The notes under the pieces were generated by a model. It was given only the letters and a program-made list of their open reading frames with translations, did no database searches and had not been told where the DNA came from. Positions 40,570-49,333 of a DNA stretch of 64,000 nucleotides are shown in pieces. Numbering within the stretch: position 1 is the stretch's first letter; each line of letters opens with the position of its first letter. Position numbers and translations under genes: made by a program. Source of the DNA: Micromonospora_I sp040659735 (lineage in GTDB: Bacteria > Actinomycetota > Actinomycetes > Mycobacteriales > Micromonosporaceae); the NCBI RefSeq assembly GCF_040659735.1, contig NZ_JBFANZ010000006.1, positions 1 through 64,000 on the forward strand, in the 5' to 3' direction.

Positions 40570-41269
40570 GCTCCCCCGACCCACCGCCGGCGACTTCTAC
40601 CGCATCAACCGGGGCGGCGGACTGTTCAGTGAGGCGATCAGCCAACGCATCGGGGCCGCCCTCGCGGTGGCGGCGCACCGCCTCGGCCTGTCGCCGACCA
40701 CGCTGACCATCGCCAACCTCGTGCTCGGCCTCGCGGCGTCGGTCAGCGTGGTCGCGCTGTGGGACCGGGTCGCCGCCGACGAACTGCCGGCGTGGAGCGT
40801 CGGGTTGATCGCCCTGATCGGCTGGCAGGTGGCGTACGCGTTGGACTGCGCGGACGGGCAGTTGGCCAGGGTGACCGGCCGGACCAGCCCGTCGGGCGCG
40901 CGGATCGACGTGCTCTGCGACGTGGCGGCGCAGATCGCGCTGGTGACCGCGCTGTCGTCGGTCGCGGTGGCGCAGCGCCCGTCGACGCCGGTGTGGCTGG
41001 TGGCCGCGTTCGCCGGCACCTGGATGGTCAATCTGGTGACGTCGGTGATGCAGGCCGGCCCGAACGCGGCCAGCATGGTGCCGTCGACCTCGCTGCCGGT
41101 GCGCGTCGTGAAGCTGATCCGCGACTACGGCGCCGTGATCACGGTTGCCGGTCTCGTGCTGACTCTCGCCCCGCAGTGGACCGTGTGGCTGATCGCCGTG
41201 TTCACCCTCGTCAACGGCGGGTTCCTGCTCGCCAGCATCGCCTTCACCGCCCGCGCCGCACTCCGCTGA
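40544..41269 (+). CDS. CDP-alcohol phosphatidyltransferase family enzyme
   Basis: The 241-residue membrane protein has the complete CDP-alcohol transferase motif D-x2-DG-x2-AR-x8-G-x3-D-x3-D, within the DCADGQLARV ... GARIDVLCD region. About six hydrophobic helices follow. These enzymes transfer a phospho-group from a CDP-alcohol to an acceptor alcohol. It overlaps the G1P dehydrogenase-like gene, and with the LicC-like gene forms a three-step set: make the polyol phosphate, activate it, attach it to a lipid or glycan. Confidence 0.9.
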   Translation: MHSATTSTELPRPTAGDFYRINRGGGLFSEAISQRIGAALAVAAHRLGLSPTTLTIANLVLGLAASVSVVALWDRVAADELPAWSVGLIALIGWQVAYALDCADGQLARVTGRTSPSGARIDVLCDVAAQIALVTALSSVAVAQRPSTPVWLVAAFAGTWMVNLVTSVMQAGPNAASMVPSTSLPVRVVKLIRDYGAVITVAGLVLTLAPQWTVWLIAVFTLVNGGFLLASIAFTARAALR

Positions 41270-41270
41270 C

Positions 41271-41291
41271 CCCCGATCCGCGTGATCGGGG
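41271..41291. terminator. Terminator between convergent genes
   Basis: CCCCGATC (41271-41278) pairs perfectly with GATCGGGG (41284-41291) around a five-base loop, two bases after the CDP-alcohol transferase stop and 46 bases before the stop of the convergent GT4 gene. It may act in both directions. Confidence 0.7.
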
Positions 41292-41336
41292 AGTGAGATC
41301 GCGTGCGCCGTGCAAAATGCGAGCGTTCCTCCCTGA

Positions 41337-42521
41337 TCAGGCGGTTCCTGCGTGGCGGGCGAGGCCGGCGTACACGTCGAGCAGCTGCTTCGTGACCACG
41401 TCGGGATGGAACGTGCGCTCGTAGCGGGCCCGCGCCAGGTCGGCGAGCGCGGCCGCGCCGTCCCGGGCCACGGGCAGCGCGGCGGCCAGCGCGGCGGGCT
41501 CCGGCGGGACGGCCCACCCGGCCGAACCATCCGGGTCGTTGGCACCGATCAGGTAGGGGATGCCGCCCATCGCCGTGCCGAGCACCGGCCGCCCGTTGGC
41601 GAGCGCCTCGATCACCACGGTCGGCAGCACGTCGTGCCAGGTCGACGTGGCGACCACGACGGCGGTCGCGCGCAGCGCCGAGTGGACCCCGGCGCGGTCG
41701 AGCGGCCCGAGGAAGACGATGTCGGACCGCGTCGCGGCCGCCTCCTCCACCATCGGCCGCAGCTCGCCGTCGCCCGCGATACGCAGCGTGCCGAGCGCGC
41801 CCTCCGGGTGCCGCATCCACGCGTCGAGCAGCAGTCCGAGCCCCTTCTCGGGCGAGAGCCGGCCGAGAAAGAGGAAGCCCTCGCCGAGCGGGGCGGGAGA
41901 GCCCGGATCGGGCACGGCGTTGGGTTTCACCACGACGCGGTCGTCGGGGATGCCGTAATCGCGCAGATGATCGGCGATCGCCGAGGTGAGCGCGATGTAG
42001 CGGTCGACAGAGCGCCACGTCGGCCGGTGCACGGCGAGGGTGGTCGCCATCAGCGCGCTCTGCACGCGGGACCCGCGGTAGCAGCGGTGCACCACGGCGG
42101 GCACGCCGAGCACCCGACCGCGGCAGTCCTGACAGACGCGTCCGTCGCGGAAGTAGAGCCCGGACGAGCAGACCTGCCGGTAGTTGTGCACCGTCTGCAC
42201 GACCGGCACGCCGTGCCGGTGCGCGGTCCGCACGACCCAGGGCGAAAGCAACGGGTACGGGTTGTGCAGGTGCAGGACGTCGGGCCGGTGCTCCTCGATC
42301 AGCCGGCTCAGCTCCTGCTGCGCCTTGGGCGCGTAGATCGGCGAGAGGGGCAGCAGCGCCTTCTCCCCGGTCGACATGGCGCCGATCTCGTCGGAGCTGC
42401 GCGAAAACGGCAGCACCTCCACCCCGGCAGCGCTCAGCTGCGCGATCTCCAGATCGACGATGGTGTTCTCGCCCGAGGGCTGCGCCTCGCGGTAGCGGTT
42501 GTGCGCGACGACGACCTTCAC
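41337..42521 (-). CDS. Family 4 glycosyltransferase
   Basis: The 394-residue protein starts at GTG 42521 (KVVVAHNRYREAQPSGENT), seven bases after AAAGGT. A GT-B fold is seen: an N-terminal acceptor domain with DVLHLHNPYPLLSP and a C-terminal nucleotide-sugar domain with FLFLGRLSPEKGLGLLLDAW, LRIAGDGELR and VVIEALANGRPVLGTAMGGI. A CQDCRG-type cysteine pair in the middle (VCQDCRGRVLGVP) is typical of a polysaccharide GT subgroup. Likely role: envelope or exopolysaccharide synthesis. Confidence 0.9.
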   Translation of the reverse strand: MKVVVAHNRYREAQPSGENTIVDLEIAQLSAAGVEVLPFSRSSDEIGAMSTGEKALLPLSPIYAPKAQQELSRLIEEHRPDVLHLHNPYPLLSPWVVRTAHRHGVPVVQTVHNYRQVCSSGLYFRDGRVCQDCRGRVLGVPAVVHRCYRGSRVQSALMATTLAVHRPTWRSVDRYIALTSAIADHLRDYGIPDDRVVVKPNAVPDPGSPAPLGEGFLFLGRLSPEKGLGLLLDAWMRHPEGALGTLRIAGDGELRPMVEEAAATRSDIVFLGPLDRAGVHSALRATAVVVATSTWHDVLPTVVIEALANGRPVLGTAMGGIPYLIGANDPDGSAGWAVPPEPAALAAALPVARDGAAALADLARARYERTFHPDVVTKQLLDVYAGLARHAGTA

Positions 42522-42566
42522 AGTGCTGACCTTTCGCTCACGCTGATTAACGCTACCTTTGAATGC

Positions 42567-43454
42567 ATGCCCGAGTTGCCCGAGGTCGAGGCGCTCGCGG
42601 CCTACCTGCGCGAGCGCGCGGTCGGCCGCCGGGTCGAGCGCGTCGAAGTCTCCGCCATCAGCGCCCTGAAGACCTACGATCCGCCGCCGACGGCCGTCGA
42701 CGGCTGCCGGTTGGTCGACGCCCGCCGGCACGGGAAGTTTCTCGACCTCGTGCTCTCCCCCGCCGACGACCACACCGCCGAGATCGACGAGCTGCACCTG
42801 ATCGTGCATCTCGCCCGGGCCGGTTGGCTGCATTACCGCGACCCCTTCGGCTCCGCCGTCCCGCTCAAGCCGGGCAAGGGGCCGATCGCGTTACGGCTAC
42901 GGCTGGAGGACGGATCGGGCTTCGATCTCACGGAGGCGGGCACGCAGAAGAAGCTCGCCGTCTACCTGGTCACCGACCCGACGCAGGTGCCGGGGGTGGC
43001 CCGGCTCGGCCCCGATGCCCTGGCGGTCGAGCTGCCGGTCTTCGCCGAGCGGCTGCGCGGTCGGCGTGCGCAGGTGAAAGGGGTGCTGACCGACCAGGAG
43101 GTGCTGGCCGGGGTGGGCAACGCCTACTCGGACGAGATCCTGCACGCGGCGCGGCTCTCCCCGTTCGCGATCACCAACCGACTGTCGGATGCCCAGATGG
43201 CGTCCTTGTACGAGGCCACCCGGGAGGTGCTGGCCGACGCGGTCGCCCGCTCGGTCGGCCAGCGTGCCGCGGAATTGAAGGGCGAGAAGCGCTCGGGGCT
43301 CAAGGTGCACGCCCGCGCCGGGCTCCCCTGCCCGGTCTGCGGCGAGACCGTCCGGGAGGTCTCTTTCGTCGACTCGAGCCTCCAGTACTGCCCCGGGTGC
43401 CAGACCGGCGGGAAGCCCCTGGCGGACCGCCGACTGTCCCGACTTGTGCGTTAA
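42567..43454 (+). CDS. Fpg/Nei-family DNA glycosylase
   Basis: The 295-residue protein begins MPELPEVEAL, with the catalytic Pro2 and Glu3 of Fpg/Nei. The helix-two-turn-helix DQEVLAGVGNAYSDEILHAA and a C-terminal zinc finger (CPVCGE ... YCPGCQ) are present. These enzymes excise oxidised bases and nick abasic sites. The finger-loop Arg of classical Fpg is not evident (VDSSLQYCPGC), which fits an Nei-like or actinobacterial Fpg2-like branch. It is divergent from the GT4 gene with a 45-base gap. Confidence 0.92.
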   Translation: MPELPEVEALAAYLRERAVGRRVERVEVSAISALKTYDPPPTAVDGCRLVDARRHGKFLDLVLSPADDHTAEIDELHLIVHLARAGWLHYRDPFGSAVPLKPGKGPIALRLRLEDGSGFDLTEAGTQKKLAVYLVTDPTQVPGVARLGPDALAVELPVFAERLRGRRAQVKGVLTDQEVLAGVGNAYSDEILHAARLSPFAITNRLSDAQMASLYEATREVLADAVARSVGQRAAELKGEKRSGLKVHARAGLPCPVCGETVREVSFVDSSLQYCPGCQTGGKPLADRRLSRLVR

Positions 43455-43542
43455 GTGACCAGACCGGCACGACAGGTGGTGACCCGGTCACACGGCGATG
43501 AAACCGTGCACAACGGAGACTTCCCTCGCCTTCATCCATCGG

Positions 43543-43548
43543 TATAGT
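43543..43548 (+). promoter_or_regulatory. Candidate -10 box of the sugar-transferase promoter
   Basis: TATAGT lies 180 bases upstream of the chosen GTG and just before the structured leader. The -35 region (about 43519-43525) is weak. Transcription from here would place the whole 43552-43662 fold in the 5' UTR. Confidence 0.45.
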
Positions 43549-43551
43549 GGC

Positions 43552-43662
43552 CCGGTCCCAGTGCTTCGTCGCAGGAGCCGGCGGGCCCTCACCAACCCTC
43601 GGTGGGGCGTAATGTCCCTCCGGTTTTCGTCCATACAAGGACACCGTGGGAGACTGGGCCGG
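43552..43662 (+). ncRNA. Structured 5' leader, candidate cis-regulatory RNA
   Basis: CCGGTCCCAG (43552-43561) can pair with CTGGGCCGG (43654-43662), closing a 110-base domain. Inside are a CCTCACC/GGTGGGG hairpin (about 43585-43605), a GTCC-ATACAA-GGAC hairpin (43629-43642) and CCGG/CCGG pairing around them. There is no ORF in the domain. It lies upstream of a polysaccharide sugar transferase. No Rfam class is assigned with confidence. Confidence 0.4.
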
Positions 43663-43724
43663 TGGGCGACCCGAGCCTTCACGGCAACTGGGCGGCACGT
43701 GTCACGCGGGAGGACGTAGCTGAG

Positions 43725-45287
43725 GTGACGACAAGCCTCCAGCGCCCGGTAACCAACACAGGCCGGAGCAGCACGGTGCGCCATGGCGACAGCTTCGAGA
43801 TCCAGCCGCCGGCACCCCGGCCCCCCAACGGCGTGCCACGCAACGCCTGGGCGAGAGCCCGCCGCCGGGTTTCCCGCTGGCACCGCCCTTACACGGCGAT
43901 CCTGCTTCTTCTTGATTTCGCTGCCACCGCCCTGGCCAGCTGGGTGTCGATCTCCCTGTTCGAGCAGGCCACCGCCGGTTTCAACGACACCGACGACAAT
44001 GCGACCTGGTTCCACACCGTCACCTACCTGCTGCTGCCGCTCGGCTGGCTGATCGTGCTCTGGGGCAACCGCGCCTACGACCGGCGTTACCTGGGGCTCG
44101 GCACGGACGAGTTCAAGCGGGTCATCCGGGCGTCGGTCACGGTCGCGGCGAGCGTCTCCTTCCTGGCGTTCTCCACCAAGACCGACCTGTCCCGATTCGC
44201 CGTCGCCACCGCGGTGATTGCCGCGATGGTCTTCCTGCTGATCGTCCGGCTGCAGGCCCGGTTCGTGCTGCACACGATCCGCAAGCGCACCGGCCAGGCC
44301 GCGCACCGGATGGTGCTGATCGGGACGCTCCCCGAGGCGCTCGAGGTCTACACGGCCGTGACCCGCAGCCCGGCCGCCGGGCTCATCCCGGTCGCGATCC
44401 ACCTGACCGACGGCTACGCGGCGGCGCGCGGGATCGAGACCCCGGTGCCGGTCTTCGCCGGCCGCGACGTGCTGGCGCTGGTGCGGGAGGTCGGCGCGGA
44501 CACGATCGCGGTGTGCGGGTCGGCCAGCGCCGAGCCGGGCGAGCTGCGTCGACTCGCGTGGCAACTCGAGGGCAGCGGCGTAGACCTCATCGTCGCGCCC
44601 CAACTGACCGACATCGCCGGCCCCCGTGTGCACATCCGTCCCATCGAGGGTCTGCCGCTGCTGCACGTCGAGGAACCGACCCTCTCCGGTCTCTCCTGGC
44701 TGGCGAAAAACCTCCTGGACCGGGTCGCCGCCGGCGTCGGGCTCCTCGTGCTCGCGCCGGTCTTCGCCCTCGTCGCGCTGGCCATCCGTCTCTCCGACCG
44801 CGGGCCGGTCTTCTTCCGGCAGCCCCGCGTCGGGCACGAGGGGCGCACGTTCCGGGTCTGGAAGTTCCGGACGATGTACGAAAACGCCGAAGAGCGGCTC
44901 GCCGCCCTCGTCGACCAGAACGAGACCGACGGGATGCTGTTCAAGATCAGGCAGGATCCGCGGGTCTTCCCGATCGGCCGGTTCCTGCGGGCCAGCTCCC
45001 TCGACGAGCTGCCACAGCTGATCAACGTGCTCAAGGGCGAGATGTCGCTGGTCGGACCCCGTCCCCTGCCGGCCGACGACGGCGACTTCCTCGGCGACGT
45101 ACGCCGCCGGCTGCTGGTCCGCCCCGGCATGACCGGCCTGTGGCAGGTCTCCGGACGCTCGGACCTCTCCTGGGACGAGGCCGTGCGCCTCGACCTCTAC
45201 TACGTCGACAACTGGTCCCTCGCCTACGACCTCAGCATCCTGTGGCGCACCATCGGCGTCGTCCTCGCCCGCAAGGGCGCCTACTGA
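43725..45287 (+). CDS. Polyprenyl glycosylphosphotransferase (WbaP/WcaJ-like sugar transferase)
   Basis: About 520 residues from GTG 43725 (GGGAGG at 43708-43713). Four N-terminal membrane helices and a CoA-binding-like domain (~200-300) precede a fifth helix and the bacterial sugar transferase domain: DRGPVFFRQPRVGHEGRTF, WKFRTM, SLDELPQLINVLKGEMSLVG, PRPLPADD and RPGMTGLWQVSGRSDLSW. The enzyme starts exopolysaccharide repeat units by moving a sugar-1-phosphate to undecaprenyl phosphate. The start is uncertain, since the frame is open 41 codons further upstream. Confidence 0.92.
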   Translation: MTTSLQRPVTNTGRSSTVRHGDSFEIQPPAPRPPNGVPRNAWARARRRVSRWHRPYTAILLLLDFAATALASWVSISLFEQATAGFNDTDDNATWFHTVTYLLLPLGWLIVLWGNRAYDRRYLGLGTDEFKRVIRASVTVAASVSFLAFSTKTDLSRFAVATAVIAAMVFLLIVRLQARFVLHTIRKRTGQAAHRMVLIGTLPEALEVYTAVTRSPAAGLIPVAIHLTDGYAAARGIETPVPVFAGRDVLALVREVGADTIAVCGSASAEPGELRRLAWQLEGSGVDLIVAPQLTDIAGPRVHIRPIEGLPLLHVEEPTLSGLSWLAKNLLDRVAAGVGLLVLAPVFALVALAIRLSDRGPVFFRQPRVGHEGRTFRVWKFRTMYENAEERLAALVDQNETDGMLFKIRQDPRVFPIGRFLRASSLDELPQLINVLKGEMSLVGPRPLPADDGDFLGDVRRRLLVRPGMTGLWQVSGRSDLSWDEAVRLDLYYVDNWSLAYDLSILWRTIGVVLARKGAY

Positions 45288-45330
45288 CGCAGCACTTGGC
45301 TATTGCCACCGCAACCGCCAAGATCTGTGC

Positions 45331-46548
45331 GTGGGGGCGAACCTTTCCGCGCCGTTCGCGGTGCTGGCGCTGGTCAGTGCATTGGCCGCCGCCGTGTTCG
45401 CGGTCGTCCGGCTCCGGGGGCGCCGCGGCATCGCCACGGCCACCCAGCGGGCCACCTACGACGTGCTGCACACCGCCGGGCTCGCCGCCGAACCACTGCG
45501 CGCCGGGCTCAGCCGGCCGGGTGCGGCGAAGGCCGTACGCCACCTGCGCGCGCTGGTCGGAGCGCCCGGCCTGGCGCTCGTCGACCACACGGAGCTGTTG
45601 GCGATCGATGGCGACGGCGCGCACCACGCCGAGCAGTTCGTCGCGGCCGCCCGGCGGGCCGTCGCCGCGCACCGGTCGACCGTGCTCGGTCAGTCCGAGT
45701 TGGGCTGCGACCGGATCGACTGCGCCGTACGCGGGGCGGTGATCGCGCCGCTCACCGGCCCGGACGGCACGGCCGTGGCGGCGCTGGTGGCGATCGCGGA
45801 CGATCAGCCGGCCCCGGGCCTGGTGCAGGCCACCCTGGAGACCGCGCGGTGGGCGGGGGCCCAGCTCGCGCTCGCGGAGCTCGACTCGTCGCGGGAACGG
45901 CTGGCCCGGGCGGAGGTGCGGGCGCTGCGCGCGCAGATCAGCCCGCACTTCATCTACAACGCGCTGACCGCGATCGCATCCTTCGTACGGACCGACCCCG
46001 AACGGGCCCGCGATCTGATCCTCGAGTTCGCCGAGTTCACCCGCTATTCCTTCCGCGCGCACGGCGAATTCACCACGCTCGCCGAGGAGCTGCGCTCCAT
46101 CGACCGCTACCTGACGATCGAGCGGGCCCGCTTCGGCGACCGGCTGCAGGTCCGGCTGCAGATCGCGCCCGAGGTGCTGCCGGTCAGCCTGCCTTTCCTG
46201 TGCCTGCAGCCGCTGGTGGAGAACGCGGTCCGGCACGGGCTGTCGCGTAAACCCGGCGTCGGTATGGTGAGCATCCAGGCGCGCGACGCCGGTGCGGAGT
46301 GCCACATCACCATCGAGGACGACGGGGTCGGCATGGATCCGGCGGTGTTCGCCGCGGGGATCGCCGACGTCGCCGCGGACGCGGGCGAGGATTCGGGCCA
46401 GCACGTGGGTCTCTCCAATGTCGACGAACGGTTACGGTCCGTCTTCGGCGACCAGTTCGGCCTGGTCGTCGAGACGGGCCTGGGAGCGGGTACGAGGGTG
46501 AGCATGCGGGTGCCGAAGTTCCACCCCGGCGTCAGGACCGGCCGGTGA
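45331..46548 (+). CDS. LytS-type sensor histidine kinase
   Basis: The 405-residue kinase starts with a GTG. One N-terminal membrane helix (AVLALVSALAAAVFAVV-like, residues ~8-27) is followed by a GAF-like cytoplasmic region and the His_kinase domain with His206 in AQISPHFIYNALTAI. The ATPase part has LCLQPLVENAVRHGL, EDDGVGMD and GLSNVDERLRSVFG. The single helix differs from the multi-helix LytS sensor, so signals are probably cytoplasmic or membrane-borne. The stop overlaps the GTG of the LytTR regulator (GTGA). Confidence 0.92.
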   Translation: MGANLSAPFAVLALVSALAAAVFAVVRLRGRRGIATATQRATYDVLHTAGLAAEPLRAGLSRPGAAKAVRHLRALVGAPGLALVDHTELLAIDGDGAHHAEQFVAAARRAVAAHRSTVLGQSELGCDRIDCAVRGAVIAPLTGPDGTAVAALVAIADDQPAPGLVQATLETARWAGAQLALAELDSSRERLARAEVRALRAQISPHFIYNALTAIASFVRTDPERARDLILEFAEFTRYSFRAHGEFTTLAEELRSIDRYLTIERARFGDRLQVRLQIAPEVLPVSLPFLCLQPLVENAVRHGLSRKPGVGMVSIQARDAGAECHITIEDDGVGMDPAVFAAGIADVAADAGEDSGQHVGLSNVDERLRSVFGDQFGLVVETGLGAGTRVSMRVPKFHPGVRTGR

Positions 46549-47300
46549 CCGCCTTCCTGCGGGTGCTGGCCGTCGACGACGAGCCGCCGGCGCTCGACGA
46601 GCTGGCCTACCTGCTCCGCGCCGATCCGCGGGTGGCGCGGCTGCACACCGCCTCCGACGCCACCGACGCCCTGCGGGTGCTGCGCGACAACGACGTCGAC
46701 GCGGTGTTCCTCGACATCCGCATGCCGGGACTTGACGGCATGGAACTGGCGCGGGTGCTGCGCCGCTTCGCCCGCCCGCCCGCGATCGTCTTCGTCACCG
46801 CCTACGACGACGGCGCCGTCGACGCGTTCGACCTCGGCGTGACGGACTATGTGCGCAAGCCGGTGCAGGTCGAACGGTTGGCGGAGTCGCTGCGCCGGGT
46901 GGTGAGCTCGCGGGTGGTGCCGGCGCACCCGGCGGCGCTGGCGCGGGCCGAGGAGGATCCCACCATCCCGATCGAACTGGCCGGCAGCACCCGGATGCTG
47001 CCCCGGTCCGCCGTACGGTGGGTCGAGGCGCAGGGGGACTATGCCCGGCTGCACACGGCGGACGGCTCGCATCTGGTGCGGGTGCCGCTCGCGACGCTCG
47101 CCGAACGCTGGGCCGACGCCGGGTTCGTCCGCATCCACCGGTCGTACCTGGTTCAGCTTCGGCTCATCGCCGAACTGCGGCTGGCGAATTCCGGCTACGT
47201 CGTCGTGGTTGACGGCACCGAGCTGCCGGTCTCCCGCCGGCACACCCGGGAGCTGAAGGACAAGCTGGTGCGGGCCGCGAAGCAGGACTGGAACCGGTAG
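46545..47300 (+). CDS. LytTR-family response regulator
   Basis: The 251-residue protein has a receiver domain (DDE at 11-13, Asp57 in VFLDIRMPG, Lys in YVRKPVQ) and a C-terminal LytTR DNA-binding domain (RSAVRWVEAQGDYARLHTAD, FVRIHRSYLVQL, ELPVSRRHTRELKDKL). Its GTG overlaps the LytS stop. In actinobacteria LytS/LytTR pairs often control sodium:solute symporters of the ActP class, two of which lie further downstream here; the link is inferred. Confidence 0.92.
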   Translation: MTAFLRVLAVDDEPPALDELAYLLRADPRVARLHTASDATDALRVLRDNDVDAVFLDIRMPGLDGMELARVLRRFARPPAIVFVTAYDDGAVDAFDLGVTDYVRKPVQVERLAESLRRVVSSRVVPAHPAALARAEEDPTIPIELAGSTRMLPRSAVRWVEAQGDYARLHTADGSHLVRVPLATLAERWADAGFVRIHRSYLVQLRLIAELRLANSGYVVVVDGTELPVSRRHTRELKDKLVRAAKQDWNR

Positions 47301-47364
47301 CGCACGGCGGTGAACTGGGCGAACGGGCGGCTGAGCCACCGCGCCGGCCGGCCAACGGGAGCGG

Positions 47365-47404
47365 TTATCCACAGGAGTGAACGGTTGTCCACAGCATGTC
47401 CACA
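47365..47404 (+). promoter_or_regulatory. Cluster of DnaA-box sequences
   Basis: TTATCCACA (47365-47373), TTGTCCACA (47385-47393) and ATGTCCACA (47396-47404) lie in the same orientation in 40 bases. Degenerate ATCTCCACA (47447-47455) follows. TTGTCCACA/TTATCCACA are the DnaA-box forms of high-GC actinobacteria. The site is upstream of an OmpR-type regulator gene. Confidence 0.65.
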
Positions 47405-47510
47405 GGCACGGTGACGGTCGGCGGCACCTGCTGTCCGGGGGCGACGATCTCCACAGGTTCTTCACACTGCGCCCCACCACCCTCCACGGACGCTGCCTAA
47501 AGTCCTGGTC

Positions 47511-48188
47511 ATGAGTGGACGTCGGGTCCTGGTCGTGGAGGACGAGCGCACAATCGCGGAGTCCGTGGCGGCCCGCCTGCGGGCGGAGGGCTTCAGCGTG
47601 GACATCGCCGGCGACGGACCGGGCGCGGTGGAGGCGGCCCGCGTTCATCAACCCGACGTGGTGGTGCTCGACGTCATGCTGCCGGGCTTCGACGGCCTTG
47701 AGGTGTGCCGGCGGATCCAGGCCGACCGGCCGGTCCCGGTCCTGATGCTGACCGCCCGCGACGACGAGACGGACCTGCTCGTCGGTTTGGCCGTCGGTGC
47801 CGACGACTATCTGACCAAGCCCTTCTCGCTGCGGGAACTGGCCGCTCGCGTACACGCCCTGTTGCGCCGGGTGGACCGGGCCGTGAGCGCCACCCAGCAC
47901 ACGCTGCGCGTCGGCGACCTGGAGATCAATCAGGCGGAGCGCCGGGTACGCCGCTCCGGGGTCGAGGCGCACCTGACCCCGACCGAGTTCGACCTGTTGG
48001 TGCATTTCGCCGGCCGACCGAGGACCGTGCTGCCCCGGGAACGGCTGGTCGCCGACGTCTGGGGTTGGGCCGACAGCGCCGGCGCGCGTACGGTCGACAG
48101 CCACGTCAAGGCCCTGCGCCGAAAGCTCGGCGCGGACCTGATCCGGACCGTGCACGGCGTCGGGTATGCGCTGGAGGTGGGGGCGTGA
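47511..48188 (+). CDS. OmpR-family response regulator
   Basis: The 225-residue protein has a receiver domain (EDE at 10-12, Asp54 in VVLDVMLPGFDGLEV, LTARDDE, YLTKPFS) and a winged-helix output (HLTPTEFDLLVHFAGRPR, RTVDSHVKALRRKLG, RTVHGVGYALE). It is followed by its kinase with a GTGA overlap. The upstream 210-base gap holds the DnaA-box cluster, so replication-linked control is possible. Confidence 0.93.
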   Translation: MSGRRVLVVEDERTIAESVAARLRAEGFSVDIAGDGPGAVEAARVHQPDVVVLDVMLPGFDGLEVCRRIQADRPVPVLMLTARDDETDLLVGLAVGADDYLTKPFSLRELAARVHALLRRVDRAVSATQHTLRVGDLEINQAERRVRRSGVEAHLTPTEFDLLVHFAGRPRTVLPRERLVADVWGWADSAGARTVDSHVKALRRKLGADLIRTVHGVGYALEVGA

Positions 48189-49270
48189 CCCGGATCTGGG
48201 CGGCGGTGAACCGCACGCTCGACCTGCTCCCCCGGCCGCTGGACCCGGTCCGCTCGATCAAGATGAAGCTGGGCATCCTGCTCGTCTCGGCCGGCTTCGC
48301 CGGGCTCGCCTACTTCTGGATCGGCATCGGCTGGATTCCGTACGGGACCTCGGCGGTCGCCATCGTCGGAGCGCTGGTGACCTCGCAGGTGCTCGCCCAC
48401 GGGATGACCTCACCGTTGCGGGAGATGACGGCGGCGGCGCGGACGATGGCCCGGGGCGACTACACGCGGCGGGTCCGGGCGACCTCCCGCGACGAGGTGG
48501 GCGAACTCGCGCGGGCCTTCAACCAGATGGCGACCGACCTCGCCGAGGCCGACCGGCGACGGCGCGAACTGATCGCCAACGTGTCGCACGAGTTGCGCAC
48601 CCCCATCACGGCGCTGCAGGGCGTGCTGGAAAACATCGTGGACGGTGTGGCCGAGCCGGAGCCGGCCACCCTGCGGGTCGCGCTGGCGCAGACGGAACGG
48701 CTCGGGCACCTGGTGGCTGAACTGCTCGACCTGTCCCGCCTGGACGCTGGCGTGGTACCGCTGCGGCGGGTCCGGGTGGATGTGGCGGACTTCCTCGACG
48801 AGGCGGTCCGCCAGGCGGCGGTGAGCGCGGCCGGCGCCGGCCGGACGGTGGAGTTCCGGGTACGTCCACTCGCCGTGCCACTGCACATCGAGGCCGATCC
48901 GTCGCGGCTGCACCAGGTGTTCGCTAATTTGCTCGAAAATGCCGCCCGGCACAGCCCGCCCGGGGGCACGGTGCTCGTCGCCGCCGAGTTGCGGGCCGAG
49001 CACCTGCGTTTCGACGTGACCGACGAGGGCGAAGGGATCCCGGTCGAGGAACGTTCGCGGGTGTTCGAACGGTTCACCCGCGGAGAGCGGGCCACCGACG
49101 GTGGCACCGGACTCGGCCTGGCGATCGCGCAGTGGGTCGTGGAACTGCACGGCGGGACCATCACGGTCACCGATCCGCCGGGCATGGCCCCGCACCGTAG
49201 GACCGCCGGATGCCGGATCCGGGTGAGTCTCCCGCTGGCCGCTACCGGGCCAGCCGCCGCCCTGACCTGA
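48185..49270 (+). CDS. Membrane sensor histidine kinase
   Basis: The 361-residue kinase starts with a GTG that overlaps the regulator stop. Two closely spaced membrane helices (~28-45 and ~48-66) leave almost no extracellular loop, suggesting intramembrane sensing. A HAMP (SPLREMTAAARTMARGDYTR), HisKA (NVSHELRTPITALQGVLENI) and HATPase_c (LLENAARHS, DEGEGIP, GTGLGLAIAQWVVELHGG) follow. The pair forms a BaeSR/MprAB-like stress-type system by layout. Confidence 0.92.
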   Translation: MTRIWAAVNRTLDLLPRPLDPVRSIKMKLGILLVSAGFAGLAYFWIGIGWIPYGTSAVAIVGALVTSQVLAHGMTSPLREMTAAARTMARGDYTRRVRATSRDEVGELARAFNQMATDLAEADRRRRELIANVSHELRTPITALQGVLENIVDGVAEPEPATLRVALAQTERLGHLVAELLDLSRLDAGVVPLRRVRVDVADFLDEAVRQAAVSAAGAGRTVEFRVRPLAVPLHIEADPSRLHQVFANLLENAARHSPPGGTVLVAAELRAEHLRFDVTDEGEGIPVEERSRVFERFTRGERATDGGTGLGLAIAQWVVELHGGTITVTDPPGMAPHRRTAGCRIRVSLPLAATGPAAALT

Positions 49271-49333
49271 CCTGCCCCCATACCTGCCGACGCGGCTACC
49301 GCCCGCCGGGCGGATCCGCATGCCCAGATCTGA

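Noticed and set aside
41352..43454. 700-codon plus-strand ORF spanning GT4 and Fpg
   Set aside because: Only its last 295 codons are real (the Fpg/Nei gene from 42567); the rest is antisense of the GT4 gene.
43552..43662. Assignment of the leader to the c-di-AMP (ydaO) riboswitch
   Set aside because: GGTGGGGCGTAAT is only superficially like the conserved ydaO core and the other conserved blocks were not found.
46107..48155. 682-codon minus-strand ORF opposite the two-component genes
   Set aside because: Antisense shadow of the LytTR and OmpR regulator genes; it crosses the DnaA-box intergenic region.
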